This document shows, one piece after another, positions 36,626 through 47,691 of a stretch of DNA of 64,000 nucleotides. Source of the DNA: Rhyzopertha dominica (taxonomy: Eukaryota > Arthropoda > Insecta > Coleoptera > Bostrichidae). Each line of letters starts with the position of its first letter. The stretch's first letter is position 1. Made by a program: the position numbers and the translations under genes. The notes below the pieces were generated by a model. The model saw only the letters and a list, made by a program, of their open reading frames with translations. It did not search any database and had not been told where the DNA came from. The stretch covers positions 14,322,001-14,386,000 of the forward strand of contig QCXZ01000137.1 of assembly GCA_025024175.1 (NCBI GenBank), written 5' to 3'.

Positions 36626-39443
36626 CTACGCTTTTATATAATACGAATTAAGTAAACAAAATATACTTAAAAGCATTCTTTTGTTTTATAAGAGTTTATT
36701 CTAAGCGACAGAAAAGAAACTTCCTGAAGCACCCTTTTTACAAAATCGCTGTAATTTCTAAAGTAGACTTTGGGTAAATTAACAGCTTTAACAAGTCTGT
36801 AAAGTGGTAGGTACATACTTACTACTTAATCAACGTCGATGTAGACGTGTAAATAATTGCATCTACAATGTGAAAGACATATGAGAGGTCCTTATCGACC
36901 TTATTTATACATACATTATGAGCTTGATAGAAACCATAGAACGTTATGCACAAAGCAGGTAAATTGAGTGCCTACTTAAATAGATTCTAAAGGGTTATTT
37001 GTGCAATCCAAGTATAATTTCGTTTCTCTATTACCGTTCTCACATAATTACTAAACGCAATAACAAAAAGATATTTGTTCATTAAAAAATATTTAGTTAT
37101 GACAAAGGTTACAATGCTAACTTTAAATTTCGTACAGAAATAAAAGGTGGCGTTAGTGCATTTTAATGCCAGGTAGCTAAACACAATCACATACTAACGG
37201 GTAGTGGTGAATAAACTAAATTCATACAATCGATTTTTTTAACACTTTGGCCATTTGAGGAACTTTGCAAAAATTGTTTGATGGTAAATCGATGGAGAAT
37301 AGTGGGCCTTCTCGGTACACTCTGTGATCTCCAGAGTTGACAACATTTTTTTTAATGGAGGTTACTTATTTCTAAACTATAGATGATTGTGAGACTAATA
37401 AATTGGCATATTCGAAACATACTATACCATAGTCATTTCTTAAATCAAAGATTTTTGTTGAGATAAAGTACCTAACGTTAGGTACTGTTTTATATGAAAA
37501 ACAAATGATTTCGTTTTCGAAGCGGCATTGTACCAATTGGTTAAGTTTAATTCCATATACGAATTTATCGCGGTGTCTATGAATATTATCACAGTTGTCA
37601 TTAATATTTGCTAATGTACGCCGTTTTTAGAATAATTTTATTTTACGTACAAATGTGTCAAACGATGATCAATTCGTTGCATCGTTTACGATTTACTGTA
37701 TCAATCAATAACAGAACAGACCTATGATTAGGTTAATATACCTACTTCATCCATCGACTAATGTAACTCATGTATTAGATTAACCGAATGCTCATAATAT
37801 GAACAAAATGATGAATTTATAGAACATAATGTTTGTTCCAACGTGCACTTGTCTCAACGAAGGTTTACATTCTACTAGCAACTCAATCTGTCTGTACTAT
37901 TATAATTCTTCATAAACTATGTAGTTGGTTATATGATGTCTGCTTAAGCTGAATATATTATCATTTTGATGTATACAATGATTAATTTGCTTTAACCGTA
38001 AATGATTTTTTTATTCTATTCTTTATAATTCATATATTCTATTATTTTGTATTATACTGAAAATCACTAAACATAAATTTCGCACAATTATTTGAGCGTT
38101 TATTTCAATACCTACTAACTAATTTTATTGAATAGAACATGACAAAATATAGAAAGCCTGAAGTTAATTTCGTCTGAATGACATTAGAAGCTTCGAAGAT
38201 ACCAGTGTTGTTAAGGAAAAATGTTATTTACTTTAGTTTTTTCTTTACTACAGATCGGACTTATACCGCCACTTTCGACAATGGAGATGAGCTATTAAAA
38301 GCTGGCTAAAAAAGTTTTTTACAACATTTAAAAACCAATGATGCTATTAATGAAAATAAGTACATCTACCTACTACTGAATATATGAAAAACAACGAGTT
38401 TTGAACAAGATCACTGTTTTTAAATTACTTCCTGTATCAGATTTTCCTAATACAGCTCTGTTTGGTCCCTACACGACTTCTTTGAACCTAAAAACACCAA
38501 CTAACCACAAAAAATTGTCAAGAATCGTTTCCTTTCATTTCCTAGTACCTACTTGCAAGAGATTGAAGACCACTTAGATCGTCTAAGGAAAAGAAAACGA
38601 TATATTCAGATGTACTTTCAGCTCAAGAAAGGATATACAATTGATATTTTGCTGATATTTCTTTTTCTAAATTCAGTAGAAAGAAAGAGAATAAAATAAA
38701 AGTGTTTCAGCAATATTGCCCTATTCATGCCTTTTTTTTATAAAATACAGCTTATTCCAAATAGAAAGTGGGCATACAAAACTTTGTCTTCATACTTAAC
38801 AATTTGGGGTGATTAGTTCTTAAGAAAGGGTTTGTACCTACATACGAGTACACCAATCACACGATTATTTGCATTAATGAAAAAATTCATTGTAGTAATA
38901 ATACTAATGCTTTTTCTTTAATAATAACTATGTACAATTTGTAGTAACCATCCAGCTAAACTAAGCATTATTTTAATTTTAGATTACAACCAGCAAAATG
39001 AATGCAATACATCAATGGATTTTAGCAACGAGAAACTAGATGATAATAGCAAACAATTGGTTTACAAAAATACAGCAATTTAAGTAAAATTAGGCCTTAA
39101 AACTTTTAGTTAATACGTCCATAACTTTAATCATGATTAAACCATTACAATTCTAGGCATCGGTTCAAGATTACGTTCTTGTCATTCTGAATTTTGACAG
39201 TGCTAATTATTTATCTCTTTCTTGCGGCATAACAATTATCACTATTTTATTCTTATCAGTTACCTGTTCACCCCAGTTTAAATTTTCTAAAACTTCTAGT
39301 GTAAGCACCTGAAACTAAACTAAGAGTGCAACGGTCAATTCTGAGTCGGAAATGTGGTCTCATTAGTAAGTTCTTTGAATGACAGTGAAAGGAAACAAAA
39401 TATAGATTGCAGTAGCAAATTGGTCTAAAAAGTTTTCATTGTA
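36626..39443. other. Spacer between IR copy A and the next repeat
   Basis: AT-rich sequence; no coding frame, RNA or clear repeat was recognised. The promoter of IR copy A should lie at its left edge, but no confident TATA or initiator could be named. Confidence 0.5.
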
Positions 39444-40248
39444 CAGGGTTTCTAGAAATGATTCATGCATGCAGGCGCTTATGGAAATTATTGATTAAAG
39501 CAATTTGCCGCCTCTCAACAAAGTGAACACAACTACTGTTTTGACAGATAATTGTCTGTCGATTGCCGAATTATTTGAATATATTTTAATATGAAAAAGA
39601 GCGTGGAAGGGTGTATTTTCAATATATGCTTTAGTGTTTTGTAGGATAATTGACTTTATAAGGTTTGACAAAGCTCAGATTTTGGAGCTGCGGGGTGACA
39701 CGATTTCGTATAACTTTTAGGTTATGCATTGTAACTACGTGACTACAGTAAACCTGTTAAATTGTACTGTGATGAACTAAAAGATGTTTTTAGCCTGTCG
39801 CAATGGTGAAATTCACAGTTAGTATTTATAATTAATATTAGGTAAGTAGCAGTGACGTTAGCTGCACTACTGTGTATTCTAGATTGACTGTGTAGGCTTT
39901 GAAATTAGCCGAAAATAATTAAATAATCAATAATAATCAAAGCCATGTCTGTGACCGCAACAAAATGGGATTATGACAACGTAGTTGTGTATATTAATGT
40001 TTTGTAGTTTTGTAAAAACAAGTTATTGTTATTACTCACATTTGAAAAAACAAAGCCGTAAATTCTTGGAAAAACCATCAATTTTGTGGATCTAACTTTA
40101 TCCGTAACCTTCAATCCATCATGTGACAGTTGACACAGTTGACAGTATATTGTGCTTGTTGTAGCTTGGCAGCGGTTACAAAAAAGCGGCACAAAGAATT
40201 CAGAAACCAACGCCGCCCGCATTGCATGAATCATATATAGAAACCCTG
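39444..40248. mobile_element. TA-flanked MITE family, copy 2
   Basis: Starts CAGGGTTTCTAGAAATGATT and ends AATCATATATAGAAACCCTG, with TA on both sides. At 805 bp it is the longest of the three copies and contains internal sequence missing from copy 1, so copy 1 is probably a deletion product. No transposase frame was recognised. Confidence 0.85.
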
Positions 40249-40463
40249 TATACTTATTGGCATAGTAATTATCAGAAACTGTATAACGTTTTAAAAATGA
40301 TTAAATGCGTTGTATTAATGGTTGCATTTTATATAAAATCTATTCACCCTTCACAGATTCTCTAATTAAAATTTACTTTACGCAATAATACGAGTATTAT
40401 CAGATGTAAGTATGCAGGATTCAATTTCTCATCGCGATAATAATGTAGATATGTAATGAATTA

Positions 40464-42100
40464 CAATAGTTATTTTGTCCATTCGAGAACGCAAAAGCAT
40501 TTCGCGTTCGATATACAAACAATATTTTTGAAAAAACTGCAATAAAATGAGATATTTGTATGTATAACAATTTAATCTATATTTGAAATCCTTTAAACTA
40601 CTGTTCGAATCGAGACATTTTAGGTGCAGTGGCGTAGCCTGTCATACCGATAGCAACCTAATAAACAATTAACATTGTTTGTCAGAAAAAGTAATTTCAG
40701 AATTATAATATATTGTAATTATTCATATTCTAAAGGACGTGAAAGAGTGTTTAACTGAAAATGAGCTCGGAAAGTGATGAAGAGTATTTACCAGGAGAAG
40801 TACCGGAAGTGGCGCAAAGTGCTGTTCCATAATTAAACCCAAAAAAATCGTCGAGGCAGTATATTAGATCGCCTACAACAAATTAAAAAAGTGGTGCAGT
40901 TCAGAGTAAATTCAAAAAGTTTCCGAAGCGGTATTACTGGCATATTTCGAACGTAAAATTAATAAAGTTAAACCTTCGACATTATGGTCAGTATATTCAA
41001 CGCTAAAATGTACACCCAATGCTAAAGTCAAAAAATATTAGGTATGTTTAAAATGTACACAGAGTGCTAGGCTGTAACTAATATAGTTATTCAATGTACA
41101 AACACAATACAGAATATTAAACATAGTTATAACACTTATTTAACAATAGAGAGATATTTAGGACAAATGATAAAAATCACTGAAACGATCACCAACTCTT
41201 AACAAAGCGCATGAACTCATCAAAGCTGTAACACGCTTTAGATAGAATTTTTTTTATAGATTTTTTAAAAGATATTATTGAGAGCCTTAACGCGAATAGG
41301 TAGAGCATTATAAAATTTTGTACCATAGTACTCGTGGTTGAAGGATTTAGACAGATTTATCAGTTCGAAACTAATATGTACCATATTTGAAAAGCAAATC
41401 AGTTGGATACCGTCTAAAAAAGTCCAGAATTCTAACAAAAGAGAAAATTGAGAGTTTTTTTACAAGAGCCACCTGATTTCTGCTAGTAAAGGTAATTCAA
41501 ATTTTAATTATTGGTGTGGAGCTTTGAGAAGAGATGAGCAATTGCAAATAACGACAGATAATGTAGAAGAAAAAAATTCAATTATTATTATAAGAATTCT
41601 TGATTCCAAAACTTATACTCCGAGATGTTTTGTGATTTCAAGTCCAGAAAAAATGAAGATATGCCATAAATACTGTGCTTTACATCCGGCAGTTACTGCA
41701 AGTCGAAGATATTTTATTAAGTATGTCAAAGAAAAATGTGTTAACCAAGTGGTTGGCGTCAACAAAATAAGGAATGTGCCAAAAGAAATAGCAACGTATC
41801 TCAATTTGCCTCATCCAGAAACTTATACAGACGTTCTTCCGCCACTCTGTTAGCTGACGCATAAAAAATAAAATTTCAGTCGCAAATAAACTGTTACCAT
41901 ATTCAACAGAGCCTACAGAACTTACCAATAATACAGCGTGCGCAGTAAACTTAAACAATTATAGCAGATGCCTCATTGGACACCCAGTACTAGAGGCTAC
42001 GATAATTGATAGCACTATATCTGGCATAAATTTAACTCACTGCAATATCGGTACTTTCAATTTACATGTAGTGCAAAATAAATTGTAATTGTCTTGTTAC
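40464..42100 (+). pseudogene. Crypton tyrosine-recombinase element, copy 2
   Basis: More complete than copy 1. It has a start (MSSESDEEYLPGEVPEVAQ, at 40761), then a stop where the other copy has a glutamine codon. Downstream are the core-binding region, the arginine block ALRREDQL-like (GALRRDEQLQITTDNVEE), VGVNKIRNVPKEIATYLNLP, and, after a frameshift, RRSSATLLADA, the region of the H-x-x-R box with its histidine deleted. The stretch carrying the catalytic tyrosine is deleted, and a tail resumes at VANKLLPYSTEPTE. A LINE fragment interrupts the element at 41085-41368. In the standard tyrosine-recombinase mechanism the missing tyrosine makes this copy inert. Confidence 0.75.
41085..41368 (-). 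mobile_element. 5'-truncated LINE tail with target duplication
   Basis: The minus strand encodes the C-terminal end of a non-LTR RT (NLSKSFNHEYYGTKFYNALP, then SKACYSFDEFMRFVKSW). The same nonamer, AACTAATAT, flanks it at 41076-41084 and 41369-41377, and copy 1 of the Crypton has the unoccupied site. It is therefore a young insertion relative to the Crypton. Confidence 0.75.
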
Positions 42101-42477
42101 TGTTTTTTATGTAATAGTTACTGCTTTGTTATTTAAAAGGTTATATTATATAATATGAATATTAATAAAATCATAAATAAGTTTCGAAAGAATGATAAAC
42201 ATTTGGCGTTCTAGAACACAAAAGTATTTTGCAACTAGGTGACAAAAAAGGTTCCCTTCGTGACCTGAAAATTAAACAAAAATGTCAGATTTTGATGACA
42301 GTTTTCTAAAAAGTTTAATTTTACATTAACAGCTCTTTCAGGAAACTAAAAAATATTAGTTGCCAAATCAAATGTGTGTTCGAAATTATTACTCTAGGAA
42401 ATAGAAACCGTTGCACATATTTATTATAGGCCGTGCGATAGCTACACATCACAATACAGTTAGATGTATTTAGTTGT

Positions 42478-44325
42478 TTATGATCTACTTAATTCTATTT
42501 CGGTGTCTCTTGTTTCTACCCCTGTGCGTCTATTTTGTTTTCTAAAAAGAATCATCTCCAAGAGAAAAACCAAAATAGACGACAAATATCCTGCAAATAA
42601 TAAGTAATAAACTCCATTAAATTCGCTCATAGTTAAAACAACAGCAGTGTGATTATTCTCGATTGTATGAAAATTTGTCATGTATTTATATTTCGAAGTT
42701 CTAGTCAGTTTGTTATACATTTGTATATGGAAACCGTATTCCATCATGGCAGAACGACGTCGGTCGAATAACTGGTAATAAGGAGAATCATTCTGGAACA
42801 CATAGGTCGTGTAATAACTAACGATACACTCTCGGAGCAGCATCAAGTCATTCTTTAGGTGATCGCTAAAATCGTCCGTTCCAGGAACGAATCCGTTGGG
42901 AAGTACTTTTATCACTCTGGCGTAGTTTCCCTTTTCGGCTGCTTCATCAGCTAATTTCGTATCGTTTGCTATTTGAGAAACTAAGTTCTGCACTGCTCGG
43001 TTTAGCGATTCGGTGATTGCAGCTGGAGCAGCATTGCCCCTTAAATCTATCCAGAGTTTGTTCTTTGCTACGTCCTGAATAGTGGTTATTTGAGGATTCC
43101 TAGGTGGGTACGATAAGATGCTAGTAAAACCTGCTGAATATGCCGTTGCTAAAATCATGCAAGTCGCACTCCATACTGTTATGATGCAACGAAGGCTGGT
43201 TTGATCTGAAGTGGGATAATGGTTCAATCCACTAGAGGTCAGAAGCCTTATGACATCAGACGCAATTAGTGTGACATCATTGTTCCTGTACGGCTCGCCA
43301 TCGTGGTAACCTTTGATGGAATGCCCAATATTNACTAAACCATAAACAGTTGCCACCACTATCCCTGAACAAATGATAATCGTCATCCATACATAATCCT
43401 GCATTGGTATGAAGACGTAAGGTATATCCAAACGCAGACGTGGCTTAGACACTAAAAATGTAGTGCACAGTTGGTAGTATGGATAACTGTTCCTGCCTGC
43501 TGTATCTAGAGTGGTCTTCAGAAATTGAGAACAGCCTGCCACATCAGATTTTCCTTGTTTAACATCATTCAAAACTTCCACCCACATGTTACGACCGGCA
43601 TGAAATTTGTGCATATACCATTTAATCGGAATATCTCCAACTATATATTTGATATCTTCGTATTCAAGCCCAGTTTCAATCTTAGTTTCGTTGGCATCAA
43701 GCATGATGAACGGCGGACAGTTGAATACAGATACTCTCAGGCTACGATTCTGCCCATCGTAATTCAAATTTGGCTTCCAATCAGGTGGTAACTGGATGTT
43801 CTCGCGACTGCTGAAGTTATCCCAGGAAAGAATCGTGCGATTTTCTTGGAGGTACGTGACTCTAGCATTGCTCCTGTCACCTGGTAGAAATCCTCTAACA
43901 ATAAATAACTGTATACCCTCCAAATTGACTGCTCTGAGAAATGGATTTCTGTCAAAACTCTCTATGCCCGAATAAAAAATTAGTATAGGCACCAGCTGTG
44001 TAGAAATTAGTGGTCCATTTCCAAAGATATTGGCGATGGTTTCCATATCCTCACAAACGATCATACAGCCAGAAGGTCGTTGCAACTCGTTCCCGCTTTC
44101 GATGAAAGTATCTACTGAAAAGTGAACTAAAGGAATCTGAATATTTGTCATGGTTGAGCTGACAAAAGCTGTACTGACGCTGTCGTCGCAAACGAAGTAC
44201 AAGTTGTGTAAATTCGAGAAAGTATGCTCAACCACATGCTTTATGAAGCCATCTTTTGTTTGATTATAATCTTCTGCCATAAAGCTGAGAAAATGAACTA
44301 ACAAGAAATGGCTCGTATTGTTCAT
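42478..44325 (-). CDS. Divergent ionotropic receptor, tandem copy B
   Basis: Intact single-exon frame of 615 codons with the same architecture as its neighbours. A weakly hydrophobic N-terminus is followed by the ligand-binding half 1 (about residues 195-300, including VFNCPPFIMLD). Helix 1 is at 311-330, a pore segment at about 350-368, helix 2 at 380-402 with AYSAGFTSIL, half 2 at about 405-560, and helix 3 at 571-594. A short basic tail ends the protein. The linker after helix 1 is about ten residues longer than in copy C. The N-terminal region (DDSVSTAFV, QIPLVHFSVD) is more like copy C than copy A. One residue is unread (N at 43333). Family knowledge says IRs are ligand-gated cation channels working with co-receptors in sensory neuron dendrites; the ligand is unknown. 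A TTTATT lies about 53 bases past the stop. Confidence 0.92.
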   Translation of the reverse strand: MNNTSHFLLVHFLSFMAEDYNQTKDGFIKHVVEHTFSNLHNLYFVCDDSVSTAFVSSTMTNIQIPLVHFSVDTFIESGNELQRPSGCMIVCEDMETIANIFGNGPLISTQLVPILIFYSGIESFDRNPFLRAVNLEGIQLFIVRGFLPGDRSNARVTYLQENRTILSWDNFSSRENIQLPPDWKPNLNYDGQNRSLRVSVFNCPPFIMLDANETKIETGLEYEDIKYIVGDIPIKWYMHKFHAGRNMWVEVLNDVKQGKSDVAGCSQFLKTTLDTAGRNSYPYYQLCTTFLVSKPRLRLDIPYVFIPMQDYVWMTIIICSGIVVATVYGLXNIGHSIKGYHDGEPYRNNDVTLIASDVIRLLTSSGLNHYPTSDQTSLRCIITVWSATCMILATAYSAGFTSILSYPPRNPQITTIQDVAKNKLWIDLRGNAAPAAITESLNRAVQNLVSQIANDTKLADEAAEKGNYARVIKVLPNGFVPGTDDFSDHLKNDLMLLRECIVSYYTTYVFQNDSPYYQLFDRRRSAMMEYGFHIQMYNKLTRTSKYKYMTNFHTIENNHTAVVLTMSEFNGVYYLLFAGYLSSILVFLLEMILFRKQNRRTGVETRDTEIELSRS

Positions 44326-45764
44326 GATAATTTCAGATTGGCAGAAAATCTACCTTTAGAGGTGAACGTCAAGTGTAATATGCCTAAATTTCAATCTACT
44401 GCACTTATTTTATGGATCTTTATTCGGCAGTATCAACGTATACAATGTGTCTCGTTATAATCATATTGTTTTTACCCGCCTCTACAGTTGCGTCCTCATG
44501 ATTCAATTATAATGGATTTATTATTAGGCTATGTTGGGATAATCTTTTAAAATAGTATTTATCTATATAAACTCAACTTTGATAAATAAGTTTATTTGAT
44601 AAAGCCGAGACATCCTATAAAATAATATTAAATCAAGATTCTCCTTGCAAGAAGTCGATTAGGTGGTAGCTAAACTTACAAAATTATAGCCTACACACAA
44701 TCAATAGAATAATATTGTAAATGACATTCAGATGAATAAGGAAAGCTTTATCATCGCTATATCTGCCTAACGTAATTTATCATTATTTAGAATTGCTCGC
44801 CTATATGGAAATTCTATCCATTAGAATATTAAATGAGCAATAACGTACAGGTGTATTTGTAATCAGGCTTTTAAATATTCCATAAAGTAACAGTTTTTAT
44901 ATCTGATATATCTGTTTAAATGATAATATCCTTAACACTACAGAGAATAATGAATAGTGGAGTTTTTTTTGGAAGTTATTAAATAATAATAAAACACTTG
45001 TTTAATCCTACTTCCAAACTTTTATTTTTGGCAAAGCCAAATGCCAGCATTTCAACCACCAAGCGGCCTTCTTCGGTGGCTTAACAAGCAAATTGTTATT
45101 GCAAACTCTTTCGTGGACAGTTTTTACTCAACAAAAAATATCGCAAAAACATATGGCTGTAGGTTAGAAGGTACCTCAGAAGTTTTTTGTTTAATATGTT
45201 GTGTTCTATCCAATACACTATTCAGAATGAGGTTGGTCTCAGTCAGATGATAGTTGATCCTTTTTTTCTAACCACCAAGAGATTCTTCTTGAAAAAATAA
45301 GACTCTCATCTCAAAGGCAGATGACTCTAAGGTAGTGGTACCTGAGTAGGAAGGATTGCAGTGATGTGATACTTCTGTTACTGTGAACATCCTGTATATC
45401 GGGGGGTTCAATACATTCGTATATATTTTTAATAGAACACCCTATAAATTATTGCATATTTTGATTTCACCTCCCTACATATACTGTGGCAATTTTATCA
45501 TGCTTGTTCACCGGTTATAATTAATAGCGAGTTGATCTATCAATTTCATACTGCAAGCCCTACATGCCATCACTAAGATCCCTGTCACAAATCACTATGG
45601 TCACTATTGGCCGATACTAAGTACTGGGGATGTTTTGCGGATTCTAGTAATTACGCGGAATCTAATTCAATTTAAATAAACTGTATCAAAACTTAATAAA
45701 AGTGTATGACGTACCTTTATTCAGACGCTACTACCAAACTTACACCTGAGCACAATCATTTTAT
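44326..45764. other. Spacer between IR copies B and C, left part
   Basis: AT-rich with no gene. At 45005-45090 it contains a short Gypsy fragment (PKKAAWW-like reading on the minus strand) matching the block at 21570-21650. Confidence 0.5.
45005..45090 (-). mobile_element. Ty3/Gypsy RT-region fragment
   Basis: TTTTTATTTTTGGC, CCAAATGCCAGCATTTCAAC and GCCTTCTTCGG align in order with the same blocks at 21575-21650. Only about 85 bases are conserved. Confidence 0.6.
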
Positions 45765-45831
45765 CCAAAATGGGGTAAAATTAAACTCCTGAGTTAAAGT
45801 CCAATTCCACTCAATTTAATAAAATTTAACT

Positions 45832-45880
45832 TCAGCAGAGCGCTTTCGGTCTTTTTAAGTAAGACCATCATCAGTGCTAA
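45832..45880 (-). ncRNA. Minimal type I hammerhead, Penelope-like
   Basis: On the minus strand, the CTGATGA core (45868-45874) is followed by a strong stem II (GGTCTT...AAGACC, 45848-45867), GAAA (45844-45847), a 4-base palindromic stem III GCGC (45840-45843), then TC and the cleavage site after 45838. Stem I pairs AGCA (45875-45878) with TGCT (45834-45837), extended by a wobble pair and one further pair. All conserved core bases are present. Such GCGC stem III ribozymes are typical of Penelope-like terminal repeats and generally cut as dimers. Confidence 0.8.
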
Positions 45881-45910
45881 CACTTACATTCGAATATCCC
45901 CAAGAAGTGT

Positions 45911-45955
45911 AAGTGTTAGCATTGATAATGGCTTACTTAAAAAGACCGAAAGCGA
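45911..45955 (+). ncRNA. Degenerate hammerhead, inverted twin
   Basis: The mirrored arm on the plus strand reads TTGATAA (45922-45928) where CTGATGA is required, then TGGCTTACTTAAAAAGACC and GAAAGCG. Stem II also has lost a base. Two changes in the invariant box should abolish cleavage. Confidence 0.6.
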
Positions 45956-45990
45956 CATGCTCAAATTAATTTTGCCCCATTTTGGGTGTT

Positions 45991-47691
45991 GACACGTTTC
46001 CACGTTGAGTAATGGATCAGTTCGTTCTTCTACAAAATCGTTGTACGCCAGAATGAAAGAGCTACGTTTCGAACAAATATATTTAACAGTAATTAATAAA
46101 TCAACATTACTCTGTGCATCGCGAGCTGGACTAGAATTTACATTTCTTCCGCTATCTAAGAATATGGGACGCAGACTGAAGATTCTTTACTGTTAAAAAA
46201 TACGTTACTTGGTGGGGTTTCTGAACTAAGACCTGATGGGTCAAAACTACCACCCCCACTTGCTATTTTCTATGCGCGACACTGATCATATTCTCGTTAA
46301 CAATTGTCCTATTTCATATCATCAAATTTTAAATCAAAGCTAAACAATTATAATCAGATCTATCTAAATTGTGGATATCCTGAATCTGAAGTGAAGATAC
46401 CTTGTCTACTAGTATCCTTCATTCCAATTTGCAACATGTAACGAAAACTTCAGGAAAAACTACGCATGGTTGCCAAATCGTAACTAAATCCGTATTTAGG
46501 AGATTGAGCAATCAAATCAATCATTTCTAATCAACTATTGCCGAATCTAATATAAACTAAGAGGTTTCGCGCACTAACCAACTCAGGTCGTCCACCCCGA
46601 TCACCAAAGAGCCACAAACGGCAACGGCTGTATCCTTCTAAGAACAAGACCAACTTTCTTTATCTGGTTGCAATAAAATATTCCGACCGAACTACAATAA
46701 CCTAACCTTTAACAATACATTACTGCCAGACAAATTTATGAGAGTACTCATTTGCTGTAAAATAATGTTAAAAATTTATCTATGTATGTACAAAATCAAC
46801 CATTCTGCTATAATACATAAGGCGTAAAATGCACGGTTGTATAATTATTTTATTTCTTACCAAAATTCTGATGTACATCTCAAAAACTGTTATAGCAAAG
46901 AGCGGCTGAAGAATTTTGCAATTATTAGATACACAGTAACTCAAAAATGCGACATTCAGCATTTCCAAGGAGTATTTTAGACAAATGTTAATAACTGGGT
47001 CTCGCATTGATCAAAGTTAAAATAAAATTAATTCTTTAAAAAACGGTTTTCCAAACAAAAAACTTAATTTCCGTCGGTGCGATCATTTGAATTATCAGAT
47101 CCTTCAGATTGTGGTTTGGTAATTATTTTATTTCTTAAATAGGTATGCCTTAAAAATGGAAACGACAAAAGGCTTTTCAGTTCATTTCTACAACGTAGGT
47201 CATAATTTTAACGTTTTCTGTAATTGGGAAGGCACCTAATGTATAGTATTTGTAATCAACAAACTCTCAAATACTAAGTAGATATATTTAATATGTATTT
47301 CAAACCAGTAAATCACATAATTTTATTTTGTACGTGTACTTATATACATCTAATTAGTATGATAATTAAGGGATGAAATATATAGTAGTCTAATGAAATG
47401 ACGATGTTATAAAATCTACAATTTTTACACAAAGAACATCTTATTTACACTAAGATCACATAAGACTGCGTAAATGAACTGTAAAAAGAAACGATAGATG
47501 CTTTGGACAATTAACCAGCTCTAGTTCTGGACCGCAAGAAAAGTATGTTCAACATTAAGAAAATAAAATTTAAATAATAAGTGAAATGATAGATGTATAA
47601 TAATGCTTCACAAACGAGTGGTGAGCATATGAATGAAACACATTAGGCTCGTAACAGTCATCAACTATTTATTCATTTCTTGTTGTGCATC
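45991..47691. other. Spacer, no gene recognised
   Basis: Short frames at 46005-46196 and 46780-47007 have no domain. The left edge may be the remaining part of a Penelope-like insertion. A TTTATT at 47668-47673 is a close polyadenylation signal for IR copy C. Confidence 0.45.

Larger units (their letters stand above)
45765..45990. repeat. Foldback of two Penelope-type ends in inverted orientation
   Basis: The arms 45840-45890 and 45905-45955 are reverse complements over about 50 bp (CGCTTTCGGTC and TTTTTAAGTAAG against CTTACTTAAAAAGACCGAAAGCG). The pairing extends outward to CCAAAATGGGG and CCCCATTTTGG. Each arm carries a hammerhead motif. Inverted, ribozyme-bearing termini fit Penelope-like element ends joined head to head. 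Confidence 0.75.
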
